Below are positions 32,757 to 43,967 of a stretch of DNA of 64,000 nucleotides, piece after piece (within the stretch, counting starts at the first letter, position 1; every line of letters starts with the position of its first letter). Under the pieces are notes generated by a model. The model saw only the letters and a program-made list of their open reading frames with translations, did not search any database and had not been told where the DNA came from. Source of the DNA: Scilla litardierei (taxonomy: Eukaryota > Streptophyta > Magnoliopsida > Asparagales > Asparagaceae). The stretch is from the NCBI GenBank assembly GCA_030789695.1, contig JAULAV010008661.1:1-64000 (forward strand), in the 5' to 3' direction. The position numbers and the translations under genes were made by a program.

Positions 32757-34745
32757 ATTGGCGTCGTCTGTGGGAACGAAGGGTTACACTCATGTCTGGC
32801 TCTGTACATACTCGTAACAATTCCTGCCATGGCAAGTCACCCGATGTCACCCCACTGCCACCTCCAAGAAAGCTGGGATGACTCGAGGCACTAATCAATA
32901 ACACTCTGAGGTCGCCCTTGGCCGAGGAGCCTCGTTCTCCCGAAAGGACCCCCTGGATCTGCCCATTGAGGGGTCGACAGCTATCATACAGGCCGCAGTA
33001 TGCAACGTCTATGCGAACTTCGCGGCCTTCACCAAGATGATGGAAGGCTAGATTGTCGCCAGACCCGTGGGGCCCCCTCTGCCCGAAGGCTCCCCTAGAA
33101 CCCCAAATGTGAGGCAGGACCTCTTCCCCCAGTTCGAATAAGAAGCTGCCGCTCGACAAAGGCAGCTCGGTGAGGAAGGTGCTGTTTGACCACGACAGCT
33201 GACCATCGTCGTGAGGGAGATGCTCTGAGAGAGGAGCTGAGGAGTCCCCTATGAGGCGGCCCAGGGAGTACGAAATTTCCCTAGGCCAAATCTCGTTGCT
33301 GAAAGTCATCGGTGCGGGAGGTCACGGACCCCGAGACAAGAAGAACTCCTGCATCGAAGAAGAAGCCCACGTCAGTCAGGACGTCGTTCTCCTAGGCGTA
33401 ATGATCACCAAGCGAGGGATTGAGGCAAACCCTGATAAGATATCCACCTTCATCAACATGAGTGAGCCGAGGACGATCAGAGACTTACAAAGGCTGAATG
33501 GGCAGATCGCCGTACTGAGGAGATTCCTGTCAAAGTCCATCGAGAAGTTCCTCCCATTCTTTTGCGGAAGGCCCTCGGTATGAAGAAATGGGCAAGGAAG
33601 AAAGTCGAGTGGGACGACTCTTGCACCCAAGCCTTTGGCAAGCTTATCTGCAAAGCACATCGCTGCTCGCGAAGCCGGAGGAAGGAGAGTAGCTTGGCCT
33701 CATCTAGCCGCCACAGAGGAGGCCGTCAGCTGGGTCCTAATCAAAGAAGATGTCGGCACCCAGAGGCTGGTCTACTATACCAGCCGAGTGCTCCGGGAGG
33801 CAGAAACCCGCTATAGCCCTATATAGAAGTTTGCCTACTGCTTAACCCTGACAGCGAGGAAGTTCCGACCCTACTTCCAGGCGCATACCATCCTGGTCTA
33901 CACCAACTCGTCGCTCGAGAAGAATCTGAAGAGGTTGGAGAGATCGGGCCGGATGCTGAATTGGAGCATCAAACTTAGCGAGTTTGACATCGTCAACAAG
34001 CCCAAGGCAACGATCAGGGGTCAGGCACTGGCGGACTTCGTGGCAGAATGCACGGTCGAAGAGCTTGTTGGAGCTTTGCCTGATGTTCAGCCGGGCACGG
34101 AACAACAGAAGCCCTCCATCAAGGACACCAACTCAACATCCCCCCGATCCGAGGGAGAGTGATGGATCATCCACGTAGATGGATAGGCCATAGGCTCGGA
34201 GAGCAGAGCCAGCATCGTGCTAGAGACCCCCGAAGGGAGCTTGCTGGAGTATGCACTCTGCTTCAATTTTTCAGCGACCAACAATGTGGTGGAGTACGAG
34301 GCCGCCCTCAAAACTCTACTGAGCACTTGGGACAACAAATGTGCTATTGATTAGCGACTTGAGGCTCGTCGTCCAACATATACAAGGCAGCTTGAAGCTA
34401 AGGAGGACCTAATGAAGCGTTATCTAAAGTGTGCCCGTGCCAAGCTTCAAAAGTTCAGAAGTGCGAAGATCCATCATATGCCCCGATCAAACAATCTCTG
34501 GGCCGATGCACTCTCAAAGTTGGCATCTTCTTCTTCGGCCGAGATAGGAATGGTCTTCTACATCGAGAGCCTTCTGACACCAAGTATTGAAGAAGGTGAG
34601 CTGCTATGCGTCGACCAGGAGCCAACGTGGATGAGCCCGATCATAACATACTTGGAGACCGGGGCCTTGCTCGGAGATCGGTTAGAAGCACGGAGGATTG
34701 AAAGACATGCCTTGATGTTCGTGATCTTCGGCGTGAGCTTTATCG
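32757..34745 (+). pseudogene. Gypsy gag-pol remnant: gag start fused by deletion to RT/RNase H
   Basis: A gag-like frame starts at about 32792 (MSGSVHTRNNSCHGK) and is soon interrupted by stops. At about 33380 the sequence switches to pol: VVLLGVMITKRGIEANPDKI, then RTIRDLQRLNGQIAVLRRFL, the RT-to-RNase H connection. RNase H follows (YYTSRVLREAETRYSPI, LTARKFRPYFQAHTILVYTN, GRMLNWSIKLSEFDIVNKPK, GQALADFVAECT). A second RNase H-like part has EGSLLEYALCFNFSATNNVV then EYEAALKTLL, and HHMPRSNNLWADALSKLASS. Stops (for example after YSPI) and shifts are common. The gag-to-RT jump removes the protease and RT active site, so it cannot encode a working polyprotein. Confidence 0.85.
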
Positions 34746-37700
34746 GAAGCGTCACGCTTTATATTAATTGATATGATTTTTATTGCCTAATTTCTGTCTT
34801 CTCTTATTTTTTCAGTTGAAAATGGTGATCTCCCGGGTCCAACAGACATTTTTTGCAGATTATTCAGAGCTCGGTTCTATTTTTATGCATTTTTGGGAAG
34901 TTATGCATCTTTTTATTAAATGACATGATTTTTTGGACGAGTTTGGTCGTTTCTTATTGTTTTTTCATTTGAAGATATAGATCTCCCTGTTCTAACGGAC
35001 ATTTTTGCTGATTTTTTGAGCTCGGGTCTATTTTCTATATTTTCAGGAAGATATGTTACTTTTTATTACATGATATCATTTTTGGCCTAATTTTGTCTTC
35101 ACTTATTTTTCAGCTGAAGATGGCGATCTCCCTGTTCCAACAGATACTTTTGCGAATTTTTCTGTGCTAAAAGATATTTCCTAAATTTTATTTAAGATAT
35201 GTATCTTTTTATTAAATGATATGATTTTTTCGCCTAATTTTGTCTTCTCTTTTTTTCAATTGAAAATGACGATCTCCCGGTTCCAACGGACATTTGTTAG
35301 GATTTTTTTCGAGCTCGATATTATTTATCTACATTTTTTGGAAGTTATGAATCTATTTATTACATGGCCTAATTTTGTCTTCTCTTATTTTTAAGTTGAA
35401 AATGGCGATCTTCCAGTTCCAACGGACATTTGTGCGGATTTTTCTTAGCTCTGCGCTATTTTCGACATTTTCTGTAAGATATTAATTGATATTATTTTTT
35501 TTATCTAATTTTGTCTTCTCTTATTTTTCAGTTGAAAATGACGATCTTCCAGGTCCAACTGACATTTTTTACGGATTTTTCAGAGCTCGGGTCTATTTTT
35601 ATACATTTTTGAGAAGTTATGGATCTTTTTATTAAATGATATGATTTTTTGGACATATTTGGCCGTTTCTTATTTTTTTTCGTTTAAGATGGCGACCTCC
35701 CGGTTCCTAAGGACATTTTTATGGATTTTTCTAAGCTTCGGGCTACTTTCTAAATTTTCTGTAAGATATGAATCTTTATATTAAATGCTATGATTTTTTA
35801 CCCCAATTTTGTCTTCTCTTATTTTTTTTAGTTGAAGATGTCGATCTCCTGTTTCCAGCGGACTTTTTTCCAGATTTTTCTTAGCTCGAAACTATTTTCA
35901 AAAGTTCATTGAAGATATAGATCTTTGTATTAATGATTTGATTTTTATAGACTAAGTTTGTCTTCTCTTATTTCTCAGTTGAAGATGGCGATCTCCCGGT
36001 TCCAACGGACAGTTTTATGGATTTTTCTGACCTCGGTGCTATTTTCTAAATTTTCTGGAAGATATGGATCTTATCATTAAATGAAATGATTTTTGGCCTA
36101 ATTTTGTCTTCTCTTATAAAACACTTAAAGATGGCGGTCTTTCCAACTGACATTTTTACGGATTTTTCTGAGCTCCGAGCTATTTTCTGTATGATATGAA
36201 TCTTTATTTTAAATGATATGATTTTTACAGCCTAATTTTCTGTTCTGTTATTTTTAAAGTTGAAGATGGCGATCTCCCAATTCCAACGGACATTTTTCCG
36301 GATTTTTCTATGATCAGTGCTATTTTCTACATTTTTAGGAAGTTATAGAACTTGTAATTAAATGATATGATTTTTTTGGAATAATTGGTTGTCTCTTATT
36401 TTTCGTTGAAGATGGCGATCTCCAGTTTCAACAGTCAATTTTAGGGATTTTCCAATATCCAGACTATTTTCTAAATTTTCTTCAAGAATGAATCTTTATA
36501 TTAAATGATAAGATTTTTAGCCTAAGTTTGTCTTCTCTTATTTTTCAGTCGAAGATGACGATCTTCCCGTTCCAACAGACATTTTTTCATTTTTTCAGCT
36601 AGGAACTATTTTCAAAAATTCATTGAAGATATGAATCTTTTATTAAATGATATGATTTTTAAAGACTAAGTTTGTCTTCTCTTATTTTTCAATTGAAGAT
36701 GGCGATCTCCCAATTCCAAAGGACATTTTTGCAGATTTTTCTGACATCGTGGCTATTTTTTAAATTTTCTGGAAGATATGGATGTTTTTATTAAATGATA
36801 TGATTTTTGGCCTAATTTTTCTTCTCATATTTTTTGTTGAAGATGGCGATCTCCCGGTTCCAACGGACATTTTTCATATTTTCTGATCTCCAGTCTATAT
36901 ATTCTATATTTTTTGTTAGATGTGAATCTTTATATAAATATTATGATTTTTATAGCCTAATTTTGTCTTCTCTTATTTTTTAGGTGAAGATGGTGATCTC
37001 CCGGTTCAAACGGATACTTTTGCGGATTTTACTTAGCTCTATATTTTCTGGAAGAAGTGTATCATTTTATTAAATGATATGATTTTTGGCACAATTTTGT
37101 ATTCTCTTTTTTTAAGTTGAAGATGGCAACCTCTCTATACCAACGGACATTTTTGCGGATTTTACTTAGCTGAATTTATTATTATGATTTTTGGCATAAT
37201 TTTATTTTCTCTTATTTTTCAGTTGAAGATGGCGATCTCCCTGTTCCAACAGATATTTTATGCGTATTTTTCTGAGCTCGAGTCTATTTTCTACATTTTC
37301 TGGAAGATATGGATCTTTTATTAAATGATATCATTTTTATAACCTAATTTTGTCTTCTTTTATTTTTAAGTTGAACATGGTGATCTCCCGATTCCAAAGG
37401 ACATTTTTACGGATTAATTTTACATCGGGACTATTTTCTAAATTTTCTGTAAGATATGAATCTTATTATTAAATTATATGATTTTTGCCTAAGTTTGTCT
37501 TCTTGTATTTTTCAATTAAAGAGGGCGATCTCTCGATTCCAACGGACGTTTTTACCGATTTTTATGAGCTCTGTGCTATTTTCTACATTTTATGGAAGAT
37601 ATAGATCTTTTATTAAATGATATGATTTTTGTAGCAAATGTTTCTCTTCTCTTATTTTTTCTGTTGAAGATGGCGATCTACCGGTTCTAATGCACATTTT

Positions 37701-37773
37701 TTGCAGATTTTTCTTAAGTTGAGGCTATTTTTTTTACATTTTCCGGAAAACATGGATCCTTTTATTAAATGTT
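34746..37773 (+). repeat. 148-bp satellite array, block 4 (about 20 monomers)
   Basis: Direct monomers as before, starting without a clear boundary inside the Gypsy remnant near 34755 (TATATTAATTGATATGATTT). Several monomers are shortened (for example 35340-35370, 36115-36190 and 37165-37195), so the phase drifts. It stops at TTTTATTAAATGTT where a Copia LTR-like end begins. Confidence 0.94.
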
Positions 37774-37845
37774 TGTTATAAATAGGGTCTAATGGGCCTA
37801 TTGGGTATCCACCCATATAGAATAATATGTATACCCTTCACAACA
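37774..37845 (+). repeat. Putative short LTR or LTR 3' part of the plus-strand Copia element
   Basis: TGTTATAAATAG at the left and CACAACA at the right directly precede the primer-binding site, giving TG...CA ends in only 72 bp. It begins exactly where the satellite stops. It could be a genuinely tiny LTR or the end of a truncated one with a chance TG; the missing 3' LTR prevents a decision. Confidence 0.5.
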
Positions 37846-38021
37846 CGTTATCAGCACGACTGCTCGTGGAAAAGACGATGGCTCGTGAGAGGGAGGCGGC
37901 CCGCGGAAGCTCTGATGATTTTTTTTGCAATGCAACGCTTCGCCAGACGACGCGGATTTTTTCGGGCATCCTTCATCGAACGTTGCTAGATCTGGAGGAC
38001 GGATCTAGAGGTAATCACACA

Positions 38022-39520
38022 AAAACTCGATCTAAACCTATTTTTTCGTAAAATATGTTTAGATCTATTAATCTTGGACTAAAATCGATGTTTTACAAAA
38101 TAAAAATCAAATTTTTATGACAAAAACATTGATTACAAAAATAAAAATTGGATTTTGTAACAAAAATCGGATTTTTAAGATGATGGAGATATTTTCTTAA
38201 TATACGGAGGGACTCCTCATTTTTTCATCGATATTTTAATAAGCAGATGTTGTTTGATAGACTCTTGGGTTACAAGTTGCCCAACGATGCAACAATCTAC
38301 GTCGCTTGTCTTGCATGTGCAACACGCGAATTAATTATTTAACTGTATTAATGCTGTAAAATTCTTTTGGTGCCTGCTTGTTTATACAAACAAGTAGTCT
38401 CATTTTTAGGATCCATGTGTTACAATATTAATTTGTAGTACTATTAGTAGTGCATCACCGTGAGGAAGCCCCAAAACACTCATTAGATGAGAGGTCTAAG
38501 GGATAATTCCTAGATATACCTTAACAAGCTGGCTCATATCATTTCTCTTTATTTATTTGAGACCTTTTGCATTATACGCCTTCCACCCGCCCGCAAGGGG
38601 CTCCGCCGCCCTGAAGGCAGTGCCCCCTACACCGACATGCCTGCCGCAGGGGGCCCGCCACCCCGAAGACAACGTCTCCCACCACGCACTTCTTCTCCAT
38701 CAGAAGTGGGGGGCCAGATCTGACGTCCGGGCAAAACACACGCGCCTTCATGTCCCATGTTTCGATAAACGCCGACAAAGGGGGCTCGCAGCTCTGCTGG
38801 CTGCGGCCCCCCCACAAATCCGATCACCACCGGTAAAGGGAGGGGGCTCCGCAGCCCTGACGGCCATGTCCCCCGCACCCAAAATCCTAGCCAAGGGTTT
38901 TTTGCGGCCCTGAAGGCCACCGTCGCGTCCTCGCGCACCCTACACGGCCCTAACGCTCGGCACCGCACTAATCACGCGAAAACTAACCCAAACCGTAATT
39001 AGGGTCTTTGGACGGCCATGTATGACGAGGAATCCTAAATTTTATATGGGGCTTTTCGGGACATATAATTAATTCTCCCTTTTACCATTATATGCCCGAA
39101 GCATATATGTGATGAAAATTTTAAATGCCAGTAGCATAAATCTTTTGAATGCTTGTTGCATAACTACATGCCTGTGATGATAACTTTAAATGCCCGTAGC
39201 ATAGTTATATATCTACGATTAAATCTTTTGAATGCATGTTGCATAACTACATGCCTGTGATGAAAACTATATATGTATGCTGCATATCATATGTTCTAAG
39301 ATGCACATTTCATTTAGCATGCTAAAATCTCTATGATATATTTTGAATACATGTAGCTTAACTATATGTCTGCAATGAAATTATTTGAATGCCTGCAACA
39401 TATAAATAACATTTGTATACATCATATATGTTTCAGTTCATGTTAACTGAGCATACATTTTTAGCTCACATGCTTGATATTGTTTGCATTGATAATTTAG
39501 TTTCTTTCAACTATTTTATT
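38022..39520 (+). other. Copia leader: AT-rich part, GC-rich island and short imperfect repeats
   Basis: Three parts are visible: AT-rich DNA to about 38560; a GC-rich island at 38570-38960 with CCGCC and GGGGG runs and open frames on both strands that look compositional only; and 39100-39460, where variants of AATGCCTGTAGCATAACTAC and ATGCCTGTGATGA recur about six to eight times with loose spacing. No gene is seen. Confidence 0.6.
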
Positions 39521-42120
39521 GAGCATACCTTTTTAGCTTACAAGATTTATATTTTGTGCATGATACATCATTAAATGTTACATATTGCACACTTATATGC
39601 TCATTCAATGCTTATGCTCATGATCATGATATGACAATATTTTATGACAACAAACCAATCATAATTTCAAAAAGTTTAACATCATATCTACTTAGACAAA
39701 TTGAACCTGAAGTTCAAATCAAATCAAAGGTCAACACCTTTTACTCAAATAAAATAAAAATTACCAAATACGATGGATTACGCGAAAATCAATTATGCGA
39801 TCTTTTAGAGATACACATTTTGCGGTAAATAGATCTCTCAGATATATGGTCTTTATAAACCAATATTGACACCAACAGTTGTCATAACACCGCTAAACTC
39901 TTTTAGAATAATTTCACTATACAAGGTATAATTCTTGAATCTAGCCTTAATTTTGTGCATACGCCCGAAGTCGTGGCTTAATAGATAATTGAGAAATTAT
40001 AAATTTCGTAGCCACGTATCTGTTTTCCCTTGAGCACGATTCTCTATCCATATAATACTTGAATGACTCGATAAAAATGACCTGGAGACCATACTTGAGC
40101 ATTCAAATAGACTTTTAAAAGTCTCTCATAAATTAGAATAGTGGAAATATAGAAACTAATACATTTCTCTTGTATATGTCTACTTAGTAAGACTATATTC
40201 ATTCTTCCTTTATAAATGACAATAAGAAAGACTGAAAACATGGAAAGTCCTGAATAAAATAAGAAATAGAAGATATGATATACCTCGACATGGAGTAAAC
40301 AATGGCAAACCAATATCAGACCAGAAGTTTTGATAAGACACATAATGCTTTTGCAACATAAATGTAGCATTAACTTATGCCATATAAAAATATATACATA
40401 CCTAGTCTAAACGACAAAAGTCAATTGACCTTGTGTATATCTAGCTACTCCCCGAGGACAAATAAAATTTGAAAACAAATTTAATCTGTTGACATAAAAT
40501 AATTCTTAATGAGTATAGTTGCAGACGTATGCTATCAAAAACATTTAACCGTAATAATAGTCCAATTGAAAACTTTTTTGGACGTCTACTTGAGATTCAG
40601 GCTTTGCAAACCTGAATACTCTATATGAGGATACCCAATACTCTCAAAAATCAATAAAAGAAACTTACTAAGTTTCGATGGATATTCGTCAAAACGAAAT
40701 CCCTACTTAATGATTCAAGAAATAAATGAAGCCTGAAGCTTTGTCCCATTATGATTCGCATAATAGTCAATGTGAAGATGTAATCCTTCACATTTAGAAC
40801 ACAGTTCACCTATTACCGAACACAATTAACTCGAGCATTTTAATGGACTTTCAAAAGTCCCACATAAATTCGAAAATAGGAATTAATTTGGAACACCAGA
40901 AGTGTCCAAAATCGACAAACTTTGGAACGTTGTCACCTTGGATTGATGATGCAAGACATCATTAACCAATCCTATAAATCTGACGAACCGGAAGATTCTT
41001 CAAAAAGGGTGAAACTTTCATTGTCCCATTCAAAAGGAAAAAATGATTACGAGATCATCCCCATTCACTTGGACATTGACTCTCTTCACTTCCTCAAAAG
41101 AATTTAAGATGATATATTTACTATCATCATTAACATAATAAGACCTTTAGGTCTCTTGAGAGTATTTGAGGGATAAAAGTGGACTTATCCACTCCCTACA
41201 TAGGGCTGAGATGTACTTAAGAGTACTCATCCATACATCCTCTAAAAATGGTCATTATCAAACCTATTATCCAACCATGGTCCATCTTTTAACAGGTTAT
41301 AAGACACATAATAAATGGCGGGAACATTGGATAACACTGGGAAATCAAATAATATTTACAACCGGAATAATGTCGAACACTCTGAAGTTTGTTTTCACAT
41401 CCAAAATGGGTTATATAAATAAATCATTAAAGTGATTTAGACGGATTACTTATCCATTAAAAATCCAGTTGTAGGTGACTACACAGTAACATGCAATTAC
41501 AATGCAAACTATCAAAACGCCTCCTTAGAACCTATTTATATGAGCATGATCACCTCATATAAATATTTTCCGAGAACCCCTAACGGGGGAAGCGTTTAGA
41601 GCATATCTTACAGATTGTGCCATGATGTGTACACATCCCCATATTCACCATTAAACCCATCAAAATGCACTCCAAACAGGGGAAGCATTTAAATTCCCTT
41701 CTCTTAAGATGTGCATTGATGGACCCTCCTTTAAAGATTCGATGAGATCCTGAAGAGCTTTCACATTCAGAAATCTTTAATTTCCCAGTATAAAGTTCAA
41801 CAGAAATATTATAATCATCCATAAGCATGAAGCACAATTTGACCATTTCAAACATTAATACCAATGATCTGATTATCATTAAATTGTGAAAAGATCCTGA
41901 AGATCCACACTTAGGAAACTGTTAAACAGTTATCAGACATAGTTACTGACAACATAAATATAGTCAAATTCACATATCCCTGCTGCTAAAAATCCAGCTA
42001 GGATTGACATACCAAATATAACGGATGCAATCCACCAGTAGCAGAAGTGGATGTCCTCAATGGATGAGAGGACATACCACGAGGCTCCAAAACGAGAATA
42101 ACTCCTGGAGACCACCATTC
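39521..42120 (+). pseudogene. Decayed Copia coding region, only one pol segment recognised
   Basis: Expected to hold gag and the start of pol by position. The only segment I can match is 41930-42110 (integrase-RT linker, homologous to 21603-21806 read on the minus strand). Two stretches near 40093-40135 and 40833-40876 resemble each other (GAGCATTnnAATnGACTTT, then AAAAGTCnCnCATAAATT), suggesting an internal duplication. Small open frames at 39556, 40922, 41166 and on the minus strand at 41879 show no family resemblance. Confidence 0.5.
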
Positions 42121-42770
42121 AATAGATCCATCACTTCCTGAAAATGTACAAAAATAGCACCGATCTCAGAAAAATCCGCAAAAATGTCCGTTGGAATCGG
42201 GAGATCGACATCTTTAATTGAAAAACAAGAGAAGAAAAAATTAGGTACTAATATAAAGATTCAGATCATACAAAAATGTCGAAAATACTCGAAACTCAGA
42301 AAAAATCCGAAAAATGTCCGTTGGTACCGGGACATCTCCATCTTCAACTGAAAAAATAAGAGAATACAAATTTCGGCCAAAAATCATATCATTTAAGAAA
42401 AAGGTCCATATATTCTAGAAAATGTAGAAAAATAGCCTGAGGTCCGAAAAATCCAAGGAAATGTTCGTTGGAACAGGGATATCGCCATCTTTAACTAAAA
42501 AAATAAGAGAATACAAACTTAGCCTAAAAATCTTGTCATTTAATAAAAAGATTTATATCTTCAATGAACTTTTGAAAATAATTCGAAGCTGAGAAAAATC
42601 CGCAAAAATATCCGTTGGAACTGAGAGATCGACATATTCAACTGAAAAATAAGTGAATACAGAGTTAGGGTTGCAAATCATATCATTTAATATAAAGATT
42701 CATTCCTTATAGAAATTTAAGAAAATATCCTGGAGCTCAGAAAAATCCTGGAGCTAAGAAAATATCATTT
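42121..42770 (-). repeat. Satellite block 5a in inverted orientation (about 4 monomers)
   Basis: Monomers here read on the minus strand: the plus strand shows CAAAAATGTCCGTTGGAATC, GGGAGATCGACATCTTTAAT and ATCATATCATTTAA. Orientation flips back at about 42770, where AAAATATCATTTAATATTTT runs directly into a forward TTTTAATTGAAGATGGCGAT. On the left it abuts the Copia remnant. Confidence 0.93.
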
Positions 42771-43967
42771 AATATTTTTTAATTGAAGATGGCGATCTCC
42801 CGGTGCCAACTGATATTTTTGCAGATTTTTCTAAGCTCGGGGCCATTTTGTACACTTTCTGGAAGATAAAAATCTTTATATTAAATGATATGATTTTTAT
42901 ATTCTAATTTTTTCTTCTCTTATTTTCAGTAGAAGATGCTGATCTCCCAGTTCCAACGAACATTTTTGCGGATTTTGCTGAGCTCCATGCTATTTTGTAC
43001 ATTTTATTAAAGAAATGGATCTCCTTATTAAATGACAAGAATTTTGTAGCCTAATTTTGACTTCTCAGATTTTTTTTAGTTGAATATGGTGATCTCCATG
43101 TTCCAACGGACATTTTTGCATATTTTTCTTTGCTTTGGGCTTTTTTCTACATTTTCTGGAAGATTTGAATCTTTTATTAAATGATATGCTTTTTGGCCTA
43201 ATTTTGTCTTCTCTTTTTTTCAGTTGAATATTGCAATCTCCCAGTTCCAACAGACATTTATGCAGATTTTTCTGAGCTCAATGCTATTTTCTATATTTTA
43301 GAGCAGTTATGTATCTTTTTATTAAATGACATGATATTTGGCATAATATTGTCTTCTTTTATTTTTCAGTTGAAGATGGCGATCTCCCGGTTCCAACGGA
43401 CATTTATTCAGATTTTTCTGAGCTCCGAGCTATTTTCTAAAAATTATGTATGATATAAATCTTTATATTAAATGATATGTTTTTATAACCTAATTTTTTC
43501 TTCTCTTATTATTCTGTTGAAGATGGTGATCTCCTCTCACCAAAAAAAAAGAAGAAGATGGTGATCTCCCGGTTCCAACAGACATTTTTATCGTGTTTTC
43601 TGAGCTCGGTGCTATTTTTCTACAATTTCGAGAAGTTATGGATCTTTTTATTATATGATATGATTTTTTGACCAAAATTTTTCTTCTCTTAATTTTTTAA
43701 TTGAAGAAGGTGATCTTCCTGTTTGAACGAATATTTTTGCAGATTTTTCTGAGCTACGGGCTATTTTCTATATTTTTGGAAATTATGGATCTTTTTATTA
43801 AATGATATGATTTTTATAGCCTAATGTTGTCTGCTCTTATTTTTCAGTTGATGATGGTGATCTTCCGGTTCCAACGAACATATTTGCGTATTTTTTTGAG
43901 CTTGGTGCTATTTTCTACATTTTATAGAAGATATATAACTTTTTATAAAATAATATGGTTTTTATAG
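42771..43967 (+). repeat. 148-bp satellite array, block 5b (about 8 monomers)
   Basis: Direct monomers, including at 43020-43500 the same ordered variants seen at 6430-7001 (AAATGACAAG, CTTTGGGCTTTTTT, short pyrimidine tract before TTGAATATTGC, GTATGATATAAATC, TATAACCTAATTTT), with the array continuing where CACTA elements sit in the other copies. A small duplication lies at 43515-43565 (GATGGTGATCTCC twice). It ends within TTTTTATAG at a long LTR. Confidence 0.94.

Larger units (their letters stand above)
31794..34745 (+). mobile_element. Truncated Ty3/Gypsy retrotransposon (Tat-like), 5' LTR to RNase H
   Basis: A 963-bp 5' LTR is followed by a Gypsy-type primer-binding region, a broken gag start, the end of the RT domain, RNase H, and a second RNase H-like region. 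It joins the satellite abruptly at about 34745, inside the region after RNase H. Protease, the catalytic part of RT, integrase and the 3' LTR are missing. Two RNase H-like blocks in series are characteristic of the Tat/Ogre/Retand lineage. Base composition is much GC-richer than the surrounding satellite. Confidence 0.88.
37774..42120 (+). mobile_element. Truncated Ty1/Copia element, plus strand, related to the one at 19684-26192
   Basis: A putative 72-bp LTR or LTR end (37774-37845, TGTTATAAATAG...CACAACA) is followed by CGTTATCAGCACGAC, the same primer-binding site as in the minus-strand Copia element. A shared leader motif, GATCTAGAGGTAATCAC, follows at 38005-38021. A GC-rich island lies at 38570-38960, in the same relative position as in the other element. 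At 41930-42110 the translation IHISLLLKIQLGLTYQI then stop RMQSTSSRSG parallels VHTSLLPTRQVGLTFPK..AIHRQQNR of the other element's pol linker. The part between is too decayed to assign domains. It ends without a 3' LTR at an inverted satellite block. Confidence 0.72.

Noticed and set aside
42121..42770. Possible CRISPR-like array from regularly spaced repeats
   Set aside because: Spacing and repeat identity are those of the plant satellite on the opposite strand. Repeats are diverged, spacers are not unique, and the genome is eukaryotic.
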